64,000 nucleotides of DNA from Lichenicoccus sp965276875 (GCF_965276875.1 NZ_OZ255701.1:744001-808000); one strand, 5' to 3'; shown: positions 54,317 to 63,747, numbered from the stretch's first letter. Made by a program: numbers and translations. Notes: generated by a model from the letters alone, not told the origin.

Positions 54317-55087
54317 TCAGCGGGCGGTCCAGCCACCATCGATCGGCAGCGATGCGCCGGTCAGCGTCGCCGCCGCATCGGAACACAGGAACACCGCCAG
54401 CGCACCGATCTGCCCTGGCGTGGTGAAGCGGCGCAGCGGCTGTTTTTCGGCGAGGAGTGCCGCGGCGGCAGCAGCAGGGTCGGGGTTTGCCTCGATCTGC
54501 GCCTGCACCAAGGGCGTGAGCACCCAGCCCGGGCAGATCGCATTGACCGTGATTGCGTGCTCGGCCAGCTCGATGGCCACCACCTTGGTCAGGCCAACAA
54601 GCCCGTGCTTCGCCGCCACATAGGCGGACTTCTCGGCCGAGCCCACCAGGCCATGCGCTGAGGCGATGTTGATAATCCGTCCCCAACCTTGCGCGCGCAG
54701 CAGGGGGATTGCCGCCTTGATCGCGTGAAAGGCGCCGGACAGGTTGATCGCAATGATCCGGTCCCATTGCGCCTCGGGGAAAGCCTCTGTCGGTGCGGTG
54801 TGTTGTATCCCGGCATTGTTGACCAGGATGTCGAGCCGTCCTAATTCGCCATGTGTCTGGGTCAGCATTGCCCGGACCTGCGCGGGATCCGCCATGTCGG
54901 CCGGCGAATGGCGTACGCGTACGCCGTGGCGCTGGGCGATCTCGGCCCGCGACTGCTCGATTGCTGCCGCCTCGCCGAACCCGGACAGCATCAGGTCGGC
55001 GCCCGCCCCGGCCAGCGCGTGCGCAATTCCCAGACCGATGCCGCTCGTAGCACCCGTTACCAGCGCCACCCTGCCGTGCAAGCTCAT
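54317..55087 (-). CDS. bdhA: 3-hydroxybutyrate dehydrogenase
   Basis: This SDR oxidises (R)-3-hydroxybutyrate to acetoacetate in PHB/ketone metabolism. The cofactor site VTGATSGIGLGIAHALAGAG, the NNAGIQHTAPTEAF block and the INIASAHGLVGSAEKSAYVA active site (Ser, Tyr, Lys) match the 3-HBDH clade. The ATG at 55087 (MSLHGRVALVTG) gives 256 residues, the family length, and overlaps the aminotransferase stop by 4 bases. The two are translationally coupled. Confidence 0.92.
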   Translation of the reverse strand: MSLHGRVALVTGATSGIGLGIAHALAGAGADLMLSGFGEAAAIEQSRAEIAQRHGVRVRHSPADMADPAQVRAMLTQTHGELGRLDILVNNAGIQHTAPTEAFPEAQWDRIIAINLSGAFHAIKAAIPLLRAQGWGRIINIASAHGLVGSAEKSAYVAAKHGLVGLTKVVAIELAEHAITVNAICPGWVLTPLVQAQIEANPDPAAAAAALLAEKQPLRRFTTPGQIGALAVFLCSDAAATLTGASLPIDGGWTAR

Positions 55088-56253
55088 CCGTACCGCCTGC
55101 GGAACCGTTCGAGCCGCGCGGGAGCTGCCATCATGTCCGCCTCCGGCCCGCAATAGGAGAAGCGCACGAAGCAATGCCCGCGTTGCGCGTCGAAATCCAC
55201 CCCGGGCGTGATCGCGACGGCGGCCTGATCGAGCAACTGCGCTGCAAAAGCGACGCTATCGGTCGTGCGCGCGCTGATGTCGGCATAGAGATAGAAGGCA
55301 CCCTGCGCCGGTGAGAGCGACGCAAAGCCGGCGTTCGGCAAAGTCTCGAGCAGGTGCGCGCGGACCCGGCGGTAGCGGGCGAGATTGACCGCTACCTCGT
55401 CGCCGCAGTCGAGCGCCGCCTCGGCGGCCACCTGCGAGATATGCGGGGCACTGATGAACAGGTTCTGCTTGAGCCGCTCGGCCGGCTCCAGCAAATCCTC
55501 CGGCAGCACCAGCCAGCCCACCCGCCAGCCCGTCATGCTCCAGTATTTGGAGAAGCTGTTGACGATGATGGCGCTGTCGCTGAACGACGCCGCGGTTGCA
55601 GCGTCCATCTCCCAGGTCAGGCCGTGGTAGATCTCGTCGGAGACCAGCCTGACACCATGCGCGTCGCACCATTGCGCCAGTGCCGCGAGTTCCGCGCGCG
55701 CAAGCATGGTGCCGGCCGGATTGCACGGCGAGGCCAGGATCAATCCCTCCGGCGGCTTGGCCATCGCTTCAAGCATCGCAATGGTTGGCTGGAAGCGGCT
55801 CTCGGGCCCGGTCTCGAGCAACACCGGACACAGCCCCAACGCGGTCAGGATGTTTACGTAGGGCGGGTAGTATGGCGTCGCCAGGGCAATGCGGTCGCCG
55901 GGGTCGAAGGCGGCAAGGAACGCCAGCAGGAAACCGCCGGAGGCGCCGGTGGTGACCGCGATCCGACGCGGTGCGACATCCGATCCGTAGAACGCCTGGT
56001 AGTGCTGGGCGATGCGCTGGCGCAACCCAGGCAGTCCGAACGCCTCAGTGTAGCCGAGTGCCAGGCCCTCTTGCAGCGCGCGCGTCGCGGCCCGCACGGC
56101 ACCCTGCGGCGCCCCGATGCCGGGCTGGCCGACCTCCATGCGGATGACGCGGTCGGCCCCTGTCTGCAGCACCCGCTCGCGCGCGTTCGCACGGGCGATG
56201 ACGTCCATCACCAGGAACGGCCGGATGCGCGCGCCGGCACCCTGCTTGAGCAT
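55084..56253 (-). CDS. Class I/II PLP-dependent aminotransferase
   Basis: The 389-residue protein has the PLP Lys in IIVNSFSKYWSMTGWRVGWL. The substrate-binding loop AVTTGASGGFLLAFLAAFDP, LATPYYPPYVNILTALG and ILASPCNPAGTMLAR (the conserved NP) are typical of aspartate-aminotransferase-fold enzymes. The ATG at 56253 (MLKQGAGARIRPFLVMDVIA) is chosen since the frame further upstream is a shadow of the next gene. Substrate is unknown; it is coupled to bdhA. Confidence 0.88.
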   Translation of the reverse strand: MLKQGAGARIRPFLVMDVIARANARERVLQTGADRVIRMEVGQPGIGAPQGAVRAATRALQEGLALGYTEAFGLPGLRQRIAQHYQAFYGSDVAPRRIAVTTGASGGFLLAFLAAFDPGDRIALATPYYPPYVNILTALGLCPVLLETGPESRFQPTIAMLEAMAKPPEGLILASPCNPAGTMLARAELAALAQWCDAHGVRLVSDEIYHGLTWEMDAATAASFSDSAIIVNSFSKYWSMTGWRVGWLVLPEDLLEPAERLKQNLFISAPHISQVAAEAALDCGDEVAVNLARYRRVRAHLLETLPNAGFASLSPAQGAFYLYADISARTTDSVAFAAQLLDQAAVAITPGVDFDAQRGHCFVRFSYCGPEADMMAAPARLERFRRRYG

Positions 56254-56260
56254 GCGGCGC

Positions 56261-57553
56261 CTAGTTGCTGCCGATGGCGAGGCCGGCGCCGCGCGGATCG
56301 GTCTCGCCGACGCAACTGCCAGAGTCACCCGGCAACCCGCCTGGACAGGAGATCGCATTGGCGCGGCCGGCGCCGGTATGCGGGCGCACCAGTGGCGTGC
56401 TGCCGTCGAGCGCAGTGTGCAAGGCATCGGCGGCCGCCCCCGCCGCCTGGCCCTGCCCGGATGCGGCGACGGCGGCGCGGAAATCATGCCCCGCCTTGCT
56501 CCAGGCGATCGCCGCGGCAAGCAGCGGCGCCGACACCCGCGCCGGCGAGGCGCCAAGCACGATGCCGGTATCGCCGGCGACTCTGCCGGTGCCGAACAGA
56601 TTATCCATGCTGATGGCGCAGGAGACGGCATCGCCGGCGCGATCGAGCACCACGAAACTGGTGGAGGCGGGAAGCGTGGCGCCAGGAGGGGGCGGCGGCG
56701 CGTCGTTGCCAAGCGCCTCGAACGCCGCCCGCGTTGCCTGCCCGCCAGCCGCCGGCGGCGGCGGCAAGGCGATCTGCACCGCGTGCGCGTCGAGTAACAG
56801 CGGCTTGCGCGCGATGGGCAGTGCCATTCGCATCGTCTTCATGTCCAGCCCGCCACCGGCGGCATCGGCGCCGCTGACGAAGTCACTGGCCAGCGCTCCG
56901 GTATAGAGATCGCCGACGCCGACCTGGGCGATATGGTCGAGCGTGTCGGCAAGCTGCGGCTGCACCAGTCGGTCGCCGACCTGCGGCAGGGCCGTGCCCC
57001 CTGGCGCGAAGATGGCGCGCGCGCCCGGATCGGCGAGCAGTGGTGCCTGCACCTGTGCGAGGTCGTCCGCCAAGGCGCGCGACACTGTAATGCCATGTCG
57101 TGCGAGACTGGCTGCCGGCCTGACCAATTCGTCGAAGCCGACGCTGCCGTGCCGCGCCTGCAACAGGAACAGCCCGCGCGCCAGCATCGGCACCGAGGCC
57201 GGACGATCGACATGGCCGTCTGAGCCGTCACCTGCCACCGGCAGGAACAGGATCGCATCCGCCACCCCAGGTGCGCCGGCATCGAACGCGAGGCAGGTGC
57301 CCCCCGCCCCCAGCGAAGCCCGCGAGGGCAGGGTCACTGAGAGGCTCATGCCAAGCGCTGCGGCCGCATCCGCGGCATTGCCGCCACGTGCGAGGATGTC
57401 GCGGGCAACGAGGGTCGCACGCGGCTCGTCCGCCACGACCTCGCCAATATAGCCGCTCAGATAGGGCGAAGCAGGACCAGCCACCAGGGCCTTGACCCGC
57501 TGCACGCCGGCGCAGCCAGCGAGCAGGCACAGCCCCGCCGCCAGCGGCAGCAT
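56261..57553 (-). CDS. Gamma-glutamyltransferase-like lipoprotein
   Basis: From the ATG at 57553 the N-terminus MLPLAAGLCLLAGCAGVQRV has an LAGC lipobox. The large-subunit part has VADEPRATLVARDILARGGN, AADAAAALGMSLSVTLPSRA and SLGAGGTCLAFD, the GGT fold. At the autocleavage region, where GGT normally has Thr in TTHxSVVD, this protein has STSFVVLDRAG, so Ser or an offset Thr would be the nucleophile. The region AVSCAISMDNLFGTGRVAGD follows, but the PLSSM-like motif is missing and the C-terminus is short. It may be an inactive or divergent member. It ends 7 bases before the aminotransferase start. Confidence 0.75.
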   Translation of the reverse strand: MLPLAAGLCLLAGCAGVQRVKALVAGPASPYLSGYIGEVVADEPRATLVARDILARGGNAADAAAALGMSLSVTLPSRASLGAGGTCLAFDAGAPGVADAILFLPVAGDGSDGHVDRPASVPMLARGLFLLQARHGSVGFDELVRPAASLARHGITVSRALADDLAQVQAPLLADPGARAIFAPGGTALPQVGDRLVQPQLADTLDHIAQVGVGDLYTGALASDFVSGADAAGGGLDMKTMRMALPIARKPLLLDAHAVQIALPPPPAAGGQATRAAFEALGNDAPPPPPGATLPASTSFVVLDRAGDAVSCAISMDNLFGTGRVAGDTGIVLGASPARVSAPLLAAAIAWSKAGHDFRAAVAASGQGQAAGAAADALHTALDGSTPLVRPHTGAGRANAISCPGGLPGDSGSCVGETDPRGAGLAIGSN

Positions 57554-57724
57554 GCGCGCCGCGAGGATGGACGTGAAAGTCACCGGGCAGGTTGGGCGGC
57601 GTGCCCTCGTCTTGCGCAAAGCTCCGCTCTCCATCGAGGGCCGCGTGATGGTGGCAAGCCATTAGACGGCTTCGCTCTAAGCGGCAACCTGGGCGTCCCA
57701 TCCGCGCCATGCTACAGCGCGCGC

Positions 57725-58474
57725 ATGAGGCACATTGGCAGATTGACCGCGCTCGCTGCATTCAGCATGGCGACGCTCGCGCTTGATGCCGGGCGCGCCC
57801 ACGCTGACGGCTTCACGCCGAGCCAGCGCCAGGAGATCATCGCCATCGTGCGCCAGGCGCTGAAGGCCGATCCCTCAATCCTGAGCGACGCCATCATCTC
57901 GCTGCGCGCGCATGAGGAACAGGCACAGGCGAGCGACAGCGCCGCCGCAATACAGCGCAACCAGGCGGCGCTGACCGGCGCTGCGGGCGACGAGATCGCC
58001 GGAGATGCGAACGGTCGCGTAACACTGGTCGAGTTCTACGATCCGCGCTGCCCCTATTGTCGCAAATCGCTACCCGAGCTCGATGAGCTGCTGTCCGACG
58101 ACCCCAAGCTGCGCCTGGTCGAAAAGCTGATCCCGATCCTTGGGCCTGACAGCGTGCTTGAAGCCCGTGCGATCGCGGCCGCCGGACGGCAGGGAAAGTA
58201 TGCGGTCCTGCAACATGCCTTGATGACCGACCCGGGCCAGCCGGACGCGGCACAAATCCGCGCCATCGCCGGCCGTGCCGGCCTGAACGTGGGCAAGCTG
58301 CAGCACGACATGGCCGATCCCGCCATCGACGCGCAGCTACACGCCAACGTGGCACTGGCTCGCACGCTGGGGATCAGCGGCACCCCAAGCTTTGTGATCG
58401 GCAGCCGGATCATCCCCGGGGCGGTCGACCTCGGCGATTTGCGCGCGGCCGTCGCCTCCGCCCGCGCCGGGTAG
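57725..58474 (+). CDS. DsbA-family thiol:disulfide oxidoreductase
   Basis: A signal peptide (MRHIGRLTALAAFSMATLAL, then DAGRAHA) leads to an N-terminal helical segment (about 30-90, DUF953-like) and a DsbA/thioredoxin domain. The CXXC is Cys109-Pro-Tyr-Cys112 in LVEFYDPRCPYCRKSLPELD. The cis-Pro loop GISGTPSFVIGSRIIPGAVD is intact. It resembles the ScsC/BcfH-type DsbA proteins of alphaproteobacteria. It is convergent with the response regulator (1-base gap). Confidence 0.9.
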   Translation: MRHIGRLTALAAFSMATLALDAGRAHADGFTPSQRQEIIAIVRQALKADPSILSDAIISLRAHEEQAQASDSAAAIQRNQAALTGAAGDEIAGDANGRVTLVEFYDPRCPYCRKSLPELDELLSDDPKLRLVEKLIPILGPDSVLEARAIAAAGRQGKYAVLQHALMTDPGQPDAAQIRAIAGRAGLNVGKLQHDMADPAIDAQLHANVALARTLGISGTPSFVIGSRIIPGAVDLGDLRAAVASARAG

Positions 58475-58475
58475 C

Positions 58476-59192
58476 TTAGGCGGCTGCGACCCGGCCCTCC
58501 GGATCCAACCGGTAGCCGCCGCCTTCCGTAACCAGCAGGCAGGCATTCGCGGGATCGGGCTCGATCTTCTGGCGCAGCCGATAGATGTGGGTCTCCAGCG
58601 TGTGCGTGGTCACCGCCGCATTGTAGCCCCACACCTCATTGAGCAGCACCTGCCGCGGCACCGGCCGGGTGCCGGCGCGGTAGAGGAATTTCAGGATTGC
58701 GGCCTCCTTTTCGGTCAGCCGGATGCGCCGGTTGCGCACCGCCTCCTGCAACAGCTTGGCGGAGGGCCGGAACGTGTAGGGTCCGATGGTGAAGACGGCG
58801 TCCTCGCTGTTCTCGAAGATGCGCATCTGTGCCCGCAGACGGGCCAGCAGCTCGGCGATCCTGAACGGCTTGGCGACATAGTCATTGGCGCCGGCATCGA
58901 GGCCGCGCACCACATCGGCTTCATCGTCCGAACCGGTCAGCATGATGATCGGCATGCGCCGTCCCTGCTTGCGCAGATCGGCGCAATAGTCGCGGCCGTC
59001 ACCATCCGGCAACGTCACGTCGAGGATCAGCGCGTCGAAGCGGGCGCCGTTGCTACCGATCTTTTCGCCTGCCTCGTGGATCGAGGCGGCCTGTTCAACG
59101 GAGAATTCCGACTCGATCTGGAGTTGTTCGACCAGCGTCCCGCGTAGCGAGTCATCATCGTCGATCACCAGAATGGGGCGTTCACCCGCCAT
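58476..59192 (-). CDS. OmpR-family response regulator (orphan)
   Basis: The receiver domain (1-120) has ILVIDDDDSLRGTL and phosphoacceptor Asp58 in DALILDVTLPDGDG, with the conserved Lys in DYVAKPFRIAELLARLR. A winged-helix Trans_reg_C domain (about 145-235) has LTEKEAAILKFLYRAG, PRQVLLNEVWGYNAAVTTHT and LETHIYRLRQKIEPD. No histidine kinase gene is adjacent, so it is an orphan here. It is divergent from the L,D-transpeptidase-like gene, which it might regulate. Confidence 0.93.
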   Translation of the reverse strand: MAGERPILVIDDDDSLRGTLVEQLQIESEFSVEQAASIHEAGEKIGSNGARFDALILDVTLPDGDGRDYCADLRKQGRRMPIIMLTGSDDEADVVRGLDAGANDYVAKPFRIAELLARLRAQMRIFENSEDAVFTIGPYTFRPSAKLLQEAVRNRRIRLTEKEAAILKFLYRAGTRPVPRQVLLNEVWGYNAAVTTHTLETHIYRLRQKIEPDPANACLLVTEGGGYRLDPEGRVAAA

Positions 59193-59392
59193 CTAAAACC
59201 TCGCCCTGACAAAATGGCCTGTCGTTACGGCCCATGCCTATGTGGCACCTTGGGCCCTGCTCACAACGCAGTGAATTGGAGTCGAAACGCAGACATGCCG
59301 AAACCGCACCCACACATTATCGTGATCGTCTTCCGGAGCGGTCTGCATCATTCTGTTCCCATCGCAGGCGGGCGGGGCTTGGAGGTGTTCCC

Positions 59393-59905
59393 TTGACAGT
59401 GGCAGTGGTGCGACAGCTCGGCGCGCACAGTTTTGCCCTTCGTTTTCAGGGCCGTGACCTTCGCTGCGCGCTTGGCGCGGGCGGCATCAGCCCGCTCAAG
59501 CAGGAGGGCGACGGCGCCACGCCGAGCGGCACGCATTCCCTGCGGCGCCTCCTCTACCGTGCCGACCGGCGCCCGCCGCCCGCCTGCGGCTCACTCCCAC
59601 GCGAGCCGATCGCACCGGAAGACGGCTGGTGCGACGATCCCGACCATGCCGACTACAACCGCATGGTCCGCTTGCCGCATCCTGGGCGCCACGAAAATCT
59701 GTGGCGCGAGGATGGACTCTACGATCTGCTGGCACCCCTCGCCTACAACGATGATCCGGTGCAGCGCGGCCGGGGCTCGGCGATCTTCCTGCATGTCGCC
59801 CACCCCGACCTGCGGCCGACGCAAGGCTGCGTCGCCCTGCTTGACGCCGATCTCGCCTGGGTGCTTGCCAACGGCCTCGCCGCGATCGACATCCCCCGCA
59901 ACTGA
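59393..59905 (+). CDS. L,D-transpeptidase (YkuD) family protein
   Basis: The TTG at 59393 has GGAGG 7 bases upstream, which decides the start; the longer open frame is discarded. The 170-residue protein reads LTVAVVRQLGAHSFALRFQG, then LGAGGISPLKQEGDGATPSG, THSLRRLLYRAD. The catalytic region SAIFLHVAHPDLRPTQGCVA holds the His and the nucleophile Cys of the YkuD fold, in which the usual SHGC is replaced by TQGC. These enzymes form 3-3 cross-links or attach proteins to peptidoglycan. No signal peptide is visible, so it may be cytosolic, or the start may lie further upstream. Confidence 0.82.
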   Translation: MTVAVVRQLGAHSFALRFQGRDLRCALGAGGISPLKQEGDGATPSGTHSLRRLLYRADRRPPPACGSLPREPIAPEDGWCDDPDHADYNRMVRLPHPGRHENLWREDGLYDLLAPLAYNDDPVQRGRGSAIFLHVAHPDLRPTQGCVALLDADLAWVLANGLAAIDIPRN

Positions 59906-59943
59906 ACCGCCCTCTACGCTGGACCACCGGACAAGGACGCAGG

Positions 59944-61719
59944 ATGACCGAGGACGCAAGCAGCAAGCTTACGGAGCTCCGCGCGGAGCTAGCCCGGCTG
60001 GGTCTCGACGGCTTCATCCTGCCGCGCGGTGACGAGCATCTGGGGGAATATGTCGCCGCCGGCTCCGAGCGCCTGGCCTGGCTGACCGGCTTTACCGGCA
60101 GCGCCGGGGTCGCCGTCGTGCTCGCCGACAGTGCGGCGGTGTTCTCCGACGGGCGCTACGTGCTCCAGCTCGCGGCACAGACCGATCCCGCTTCGTGGTC
60201 GCGCGAACACATGATCGAGACGCCGCCCGAACGCTGGCTGGTTGAGCGGCGGCCGGGCGGCCGGATCGGCTACGATCCCTGGCTGATGAGCCAGACGCAG
60301 CGCGTCGCCTTCGAAAGCCTGGGGCTGACCCTGGTGCCGGTCTCCCCCAACCCGGTCGATCGGCTCTGGCACGACCGTCCGCCGCCGCCCTTGCAGCCGG
60401 CCATCCCGCAGACGCTGGACCACGCCGGCGTCGCCTCGGCCGACAAGCGCCGGCAGGTCGCGGCCATCCTGCGCGCCGGCGGCGAGGACGCGGTCATGCT
60501 GACCGATCCCGCATCGGTCGCCTGGCTTTTGAACATTCGCGGCGACGACGTGCCGTTCACCCCGCTGCCGCTAAGCTTTGCGTTGCTGCGCGCCGACGAG
60601 ACCGTCACCCTGTTCATGGACCCCCGCAAGCTCGGCCATGAGACCCGGCAATGGCTCGGCAACAGCGTGCAGCTCGAGGCCCCCGATGCACTCGGCGCCG
60701 CCCTCGCCGGCCTCGGCGGCCAGACCATCCGGCTCGACGGCAAGGGCAGTGCCGCCTGGTTCGCCGATCGCCTGCGCGACGCCGGCGCCAGTGTCAGCGA
60801 CGACGCCGATCCCTGCCTGCTGCCCAAGGCGCGCAAGAACGCCACCGAGCAGGCGGGCGCGCGGGCCGCGCATCTGCGCGACGGCGTCGCCCTCTGCCGC
60901 TTCCTGCACTGGCTCACGACGGATGCTGTGGGCGCGCGCGAGAGCCAGGCCGCCGCCCACCTGGATGGGTTGCGCGCCGCCTCGCCGGCGTATCGCGGCG
61001 AGAGCTTCCCCGCGATCTCCGGCTCCGGGCCGAATGGCGCGATCATCCATTATCGGGTCACGCCCGAGAGCGACCGCACCCTCGGCGCGGACGAGCTCTA
61101 TCTGATCGATAGCGGCGGCCAATATGTCGACGGCACAACGGACGTGACCCGTACCGTCTGGACCGGCCCCGGCGCCGCCCCGGACAGCATACGCGACCAC
61201 TACACACGCGTGCTGCGCGGTCACGTCGCCCTCGCGGCAGGGGCGTTTCCCGCCGGCACGACCGGGCTGCGCCTGGACAGCCTGGCGCGCGCGCCGCTCT
61301 GGGGCGCGGGGCTCGACTACGACCACGGCACCGGCCACGGCATCGGCAGCTATCTCTCGGTGCATGAAGGCCCCTGCGGGATCAATCCGCGCTCCCCTCC
61401 GGTCGCCGTCGAAGCGGGCATGATCCTGTCCGACGAGCCGGGATATTACCGCCCGGGCGAGTACGGCATACGCATCGAGAACCTGCTGCTGGCCCGAGCC
61501 GTCGACTTTGAGGGGGCGACGCAGGCCTTCCTCGGCTTCGAGACCCTGACGCTGGCGCCGTTCGACCGCCGCCTGATCGAAACGGCTCAGCTCAGCCGGT
61601 TCGAGTGCGAATGGATCGACACCTACCACGCGCGCGTGCATGCGGAGATCGCCCCGCTGCTCGACTCCGAGCCCGCGCGTTGGCTCGGTCAGGCCTGCGC
61701 CCCGCTCGCCGTTGCCTGA
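59944..61719 (+). CDS. pepP: Xaa-Pro aminopeptidase (M24B)
   Basis: It removes N-terminal residues preceding proline. Two creatinase-like N-terminal domains (1-160 and 165-310) are followed by the pita-bread domain. The metal ligands are ELYLIDSGGQYVDGTTDVTR (two Asp), DYDHGTGHGIGSYLSVHEG (His), ILSDEPGYYRPGEYGIRIEN (two Glu). At 591 residues this is the long eukaryotic-like form common in alphaproteobacteria. It starts 38 bases after the YkuD-like gene. Confidence 0.93.
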   Translation: MTEDASSKLTELRAELARLGLDGFILPRGDEHLGEYVAAGSERLAWLTGFTGSAGVAVVLADSAAVFSDGRYVLQLAAQTDPASWSREHMIETPPERWLVERRPGGRIGYDPWLMSQTQRVAFESLGLTLVPVSPNPVDRLWHDRPPPPLQPAIPQTLDHAGVASADKRRQVAAILRAGGEDAVMLTDPASVAWLLNIRGDDVPFTPLPLSFALLRADETVTLFMDPRKLGHETRQWLGNSVQLEAPDALGAALAGLGGQTIRLDGKGSAAWFADRLRDAGASVSDDADPCLLPKARKNATEQAGARAAHLRDGVALCRFLHWLTTDAVGARESQAAAHLDGLRAASPAYRGESFPAISGSGPNGAIIHYRVTPESDRTLGADELYLIDSGGQYVDGTTDVTRTVWTGPGAAPDSIRDHYTRVLRGHVALAAGAFPAGTTGLRLDSLARAPLWGAGLDYDHGTGHGIGSYLSVHEGPCGINPRSPPVAVEAGMILSDEPGYYRPGEYGIRIENLLLARAVDFEGATQAFLGFETLTLAPFDRRLIETAQLSRFECEWIDTYHARVHAEIAPLLDSEPARWLGQACAPLAVA

Positions 61720-61761
61720 GCCCGGCCCACGAACACAGACTGCACCAGGAGCGACCGTGCA

Positions 61762-62808
61762 ATGACCCAGCCCCATGCGACAAGATCCGGCGAGACAATC
61801 CCCGCAACCCTGATCCCCGGAGATGGCATCGGACCGGAGATCGTCGACTCTGTTGTCGAGATCCTCGACGCCCTCGGCGCGCCGTTCGTATGGGACAGAC
61901 AGCTCGCCGGCATGGCCGCGTTACAGGAGACCGGCGATCCGCTGCCGCTGAAAACCCTGGACAGCATCCGCCGCACCGGCCTTGCGCTCAAGGGGCCGCT
62001 GACGACACCCGTCGGCGGCGGATTCAAGTCCATCAACGTGACCTTGCGGCAGGAATTCGAACTCTATGCAAACCTGCGGCCGGCCCGCACACTGATCCCG
62101 GGCGGCCGCTTCGACAACATCGACATCGTCCTGGTGCGTGAAAACCTCGAAGGCTTCTACGCCGCGATGGAACACTACATGCCGATCGGGCACGATCCGA
62201 AGGCGGTGGCGATCTCGTCGGGATTCAATACGCGCACGGAATGCCGACGCATCGTTCGTTACGCCTTTGACTACGCCCTGCGTAACGGCCGCAAAAAGGT
62301 CACCATCGTCCACAAGGCAAATATCCTCAAGGCGCTAACCGGGCTGTTCCTCGATGTCGGCCGCGAGGTGGCGGCCGAGTACGAGGGCCGCATCGCGATG
62401 AACGATCGGATCGTCGACGCCTGCGCGATGCAGCTCGTGCTCGATCCGTGGCAATATGACGTGATCGTCACGACCAACCTGTTCGGCGACATCCTGTCGG
62501 ATCTTATCGCGGGCCTGATCGGTGGTCTGGGCATGGCGCCGGGTGCCAATATCGGCACGGACTGCGCGATCTTCGAGGCGGTGCACGGGTCGGCACCCGA
62601 TATCGCCGGCCGGGGGGTCGCCAATCCGCTGGCCCTCCTGCTCGCCGCCGAAATCATGTTGCAGCATGTCGGGCGAGGCGATCTCGCCAACCGGCTCAGT
62701 GCCGCGATCAACGAGACGGTTCTGGTTGCCGGCATACGCACCCGCGATCTCGGCGGCGATGCCGACACCGCCGGCCTGACCGCAGCGATCAGGCAGCGTG
62801 TCGCATAA
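61762..62808 (+). CDS. NAD(P)-dependent isocitrate/isopropylmalate dehydrogenase family protein (likely NAD-dependent isocitrate dehydrogenase)
   Basis: The 348-residue protein has TLIPGDGIGPEIVDSVVEIL, ALKGPLTTPVGGGFKSINVT, LRQEFELYANLRPARTLIPG, IVLVRENLEGFYAAMEHYM (catalytic Tyr), KKVTIVHKANILKALTGLFL (Lys) and VIVTTNLFGDILSDLIAGLI (metal Asp). The SINVTLRQEFELYANLRP pattern favours the NAD-dependent isocitrate dehydrogenase clade over isopropylmalate dehydrogenase. It catalyses a TCA-cycle step, if so. Cofactor choice is not certain from sequence alone. It follows pepP. Confidence 0.85.
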   Translation: MTQPHATRSGETIPATLIPGDGIGPEIVDSVVEILDALGAPFVWDRQLAGMAALQETGDPLPLKTLDSIRRTGLALKGPLTTPVGGGFKSINVTLRQEFELYANLRPARTLIPGGRFDNIDIVLVRENLEGFYAAMEHYMPIGHDPKAVAISSGFNTRTECRRIVRYAFDYALRNGRKKVTIVHKANILKALTGLFLDVGREVAAEYEGRIAMNDRIVDACAMQLVLDPWQYDVIVTTNLFGDILSDLIAGLIGGLGMAPGANIGTDCAIFEAVHGSAPDIAGRGVANPLALLLAAEIMLQHVGRGDLANRLSAAINETVLVAGIRTRDLGGDADTAGLTAAIRQRVA

Positions 62809-62900
62809 AGCCCAGACAATAAAATCCGACCCCGCGTTCACCGGCTGGTGACAATTCCGGCTGCATTCTTGGTGCCTTACTGGAACCAGGACTGCACGCG

Positions 62901-63743
62901 GTGTCGGGCTTTCTCGTCAGAGACAAACTATTCGCAGGCCAGGACCGCACGTCCCAGGGCCCTGCGTACCCGGGCCCTGCGGCCTTGGGCCGCGCATCGC
63001 GCGCAAAGGCCAGCGTGGGCGAACGCACGCACGCCTCCCTGCTGTTCCAGCCACGGTATCAGCTTGCCGACGGTGGCCTGGTCGCCATCGAGGCTTTCGC
63101 TCTACGTCCTCGAACAGCTTTGCACGGCGCCCGCGAGCCCGGCCGTGACCTCGGACGCGACGAGGCGATGCTTCGGCATGCCGGCCGTCTGATCGCCCAC
63201 GCCACGCTGGTGTCGACGCCCATCCTGTCGCTGCGCGTGACCGAAGCGCAGGCAGCCTCCGGCGGTCTTGCGCGCTTGATAGCCGATATGCTGGCAGAGA
63301 CCGGCCTGCCCCCGTCGCGCCTGGAACTGGAGTTCAGCGAGGCATGCCTGCAAACCGATGAGCCGGAGTTGCTCTATCTGCTGGCCGCTCTCGCCGACCT
63401 TGGTGTGAGCGCCGTGTTGGGCGGCTTCGGCGCCCACGTCTCCAGCCTGACGCTCCTACGCCGTCGCAGCCTGGCTGGCCTGCTCACAGGTCTGAAGCTG
63501 CATGGCCTGCTGGTCAGCGACCTTGATGCCGGGGGCGCGGACGATGCGTTTCTTGGCGGCCTGGTGGCAACCGCGCATGCGCTCGGCCTGCTGGTCATCG
63601 CCGAGGGCGTCGCCTGCGGCTCGCACGAAACCCGCTTACGCGACGCTGGATGCGATCAGGCGCTTGGACCCTGGCTGGGCGGGGCGCAACCGGCCCTCGA
63701 CGCAATCAGAACCTGGCGCCTGGAGCAGGATCGGGCCTCGTAA
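62901..63743 (+). CDS. Degenerate EAL-domain protein (probable c-di-GMP-binding or inactive)
   Basis: The 280-residue protein starts at a GTG, with no transmembrane or sensor domain; the first ~45 residues are variable. The EAL core is recognisable: LFQPRYQLADGGLVAIEAFA (EAF instead of EAL), SRLELEFSEACLQ (instead of LELEITE), VLGGFGAHVSSLTLLRR (the DDFGTG metal site is lost), LKLHGLLVSDLD (instead of KID), VIAEGVACGSH and CDQALGPWL (instead of QGY). Several metal ligands are missing, so it should not hydrolyse c-di-GMP. It might act as an effector. A long linker to the idh stop suggests its own promoter. Confidence 0.75.
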   Translation: MSGFLVRDKLFAGQDRTSQGPAYPGPAALGRASRAKASVGERTHASLLFQPRYQLADGGLVAIEAFALRPRTALHGAREPGRDLGRDEAMLRHAGRLIAHATLVSTPILSLRVTEAQAASGGLARLIADMLAETGLPPSRLELEFSEACLQTDEPELLYLLAALADLGVSAVLGGFGAHVSSLTLLRRRSLAGLLTGLKLHGLLVSDLDAGGADDAFLGGLVATAHALGLLVIAEGVACGSHETRLRDAGCDQALGPWLGGAQPALDAIRTWRLEQDRAS

Positions 63744-63747
63744 GGAC

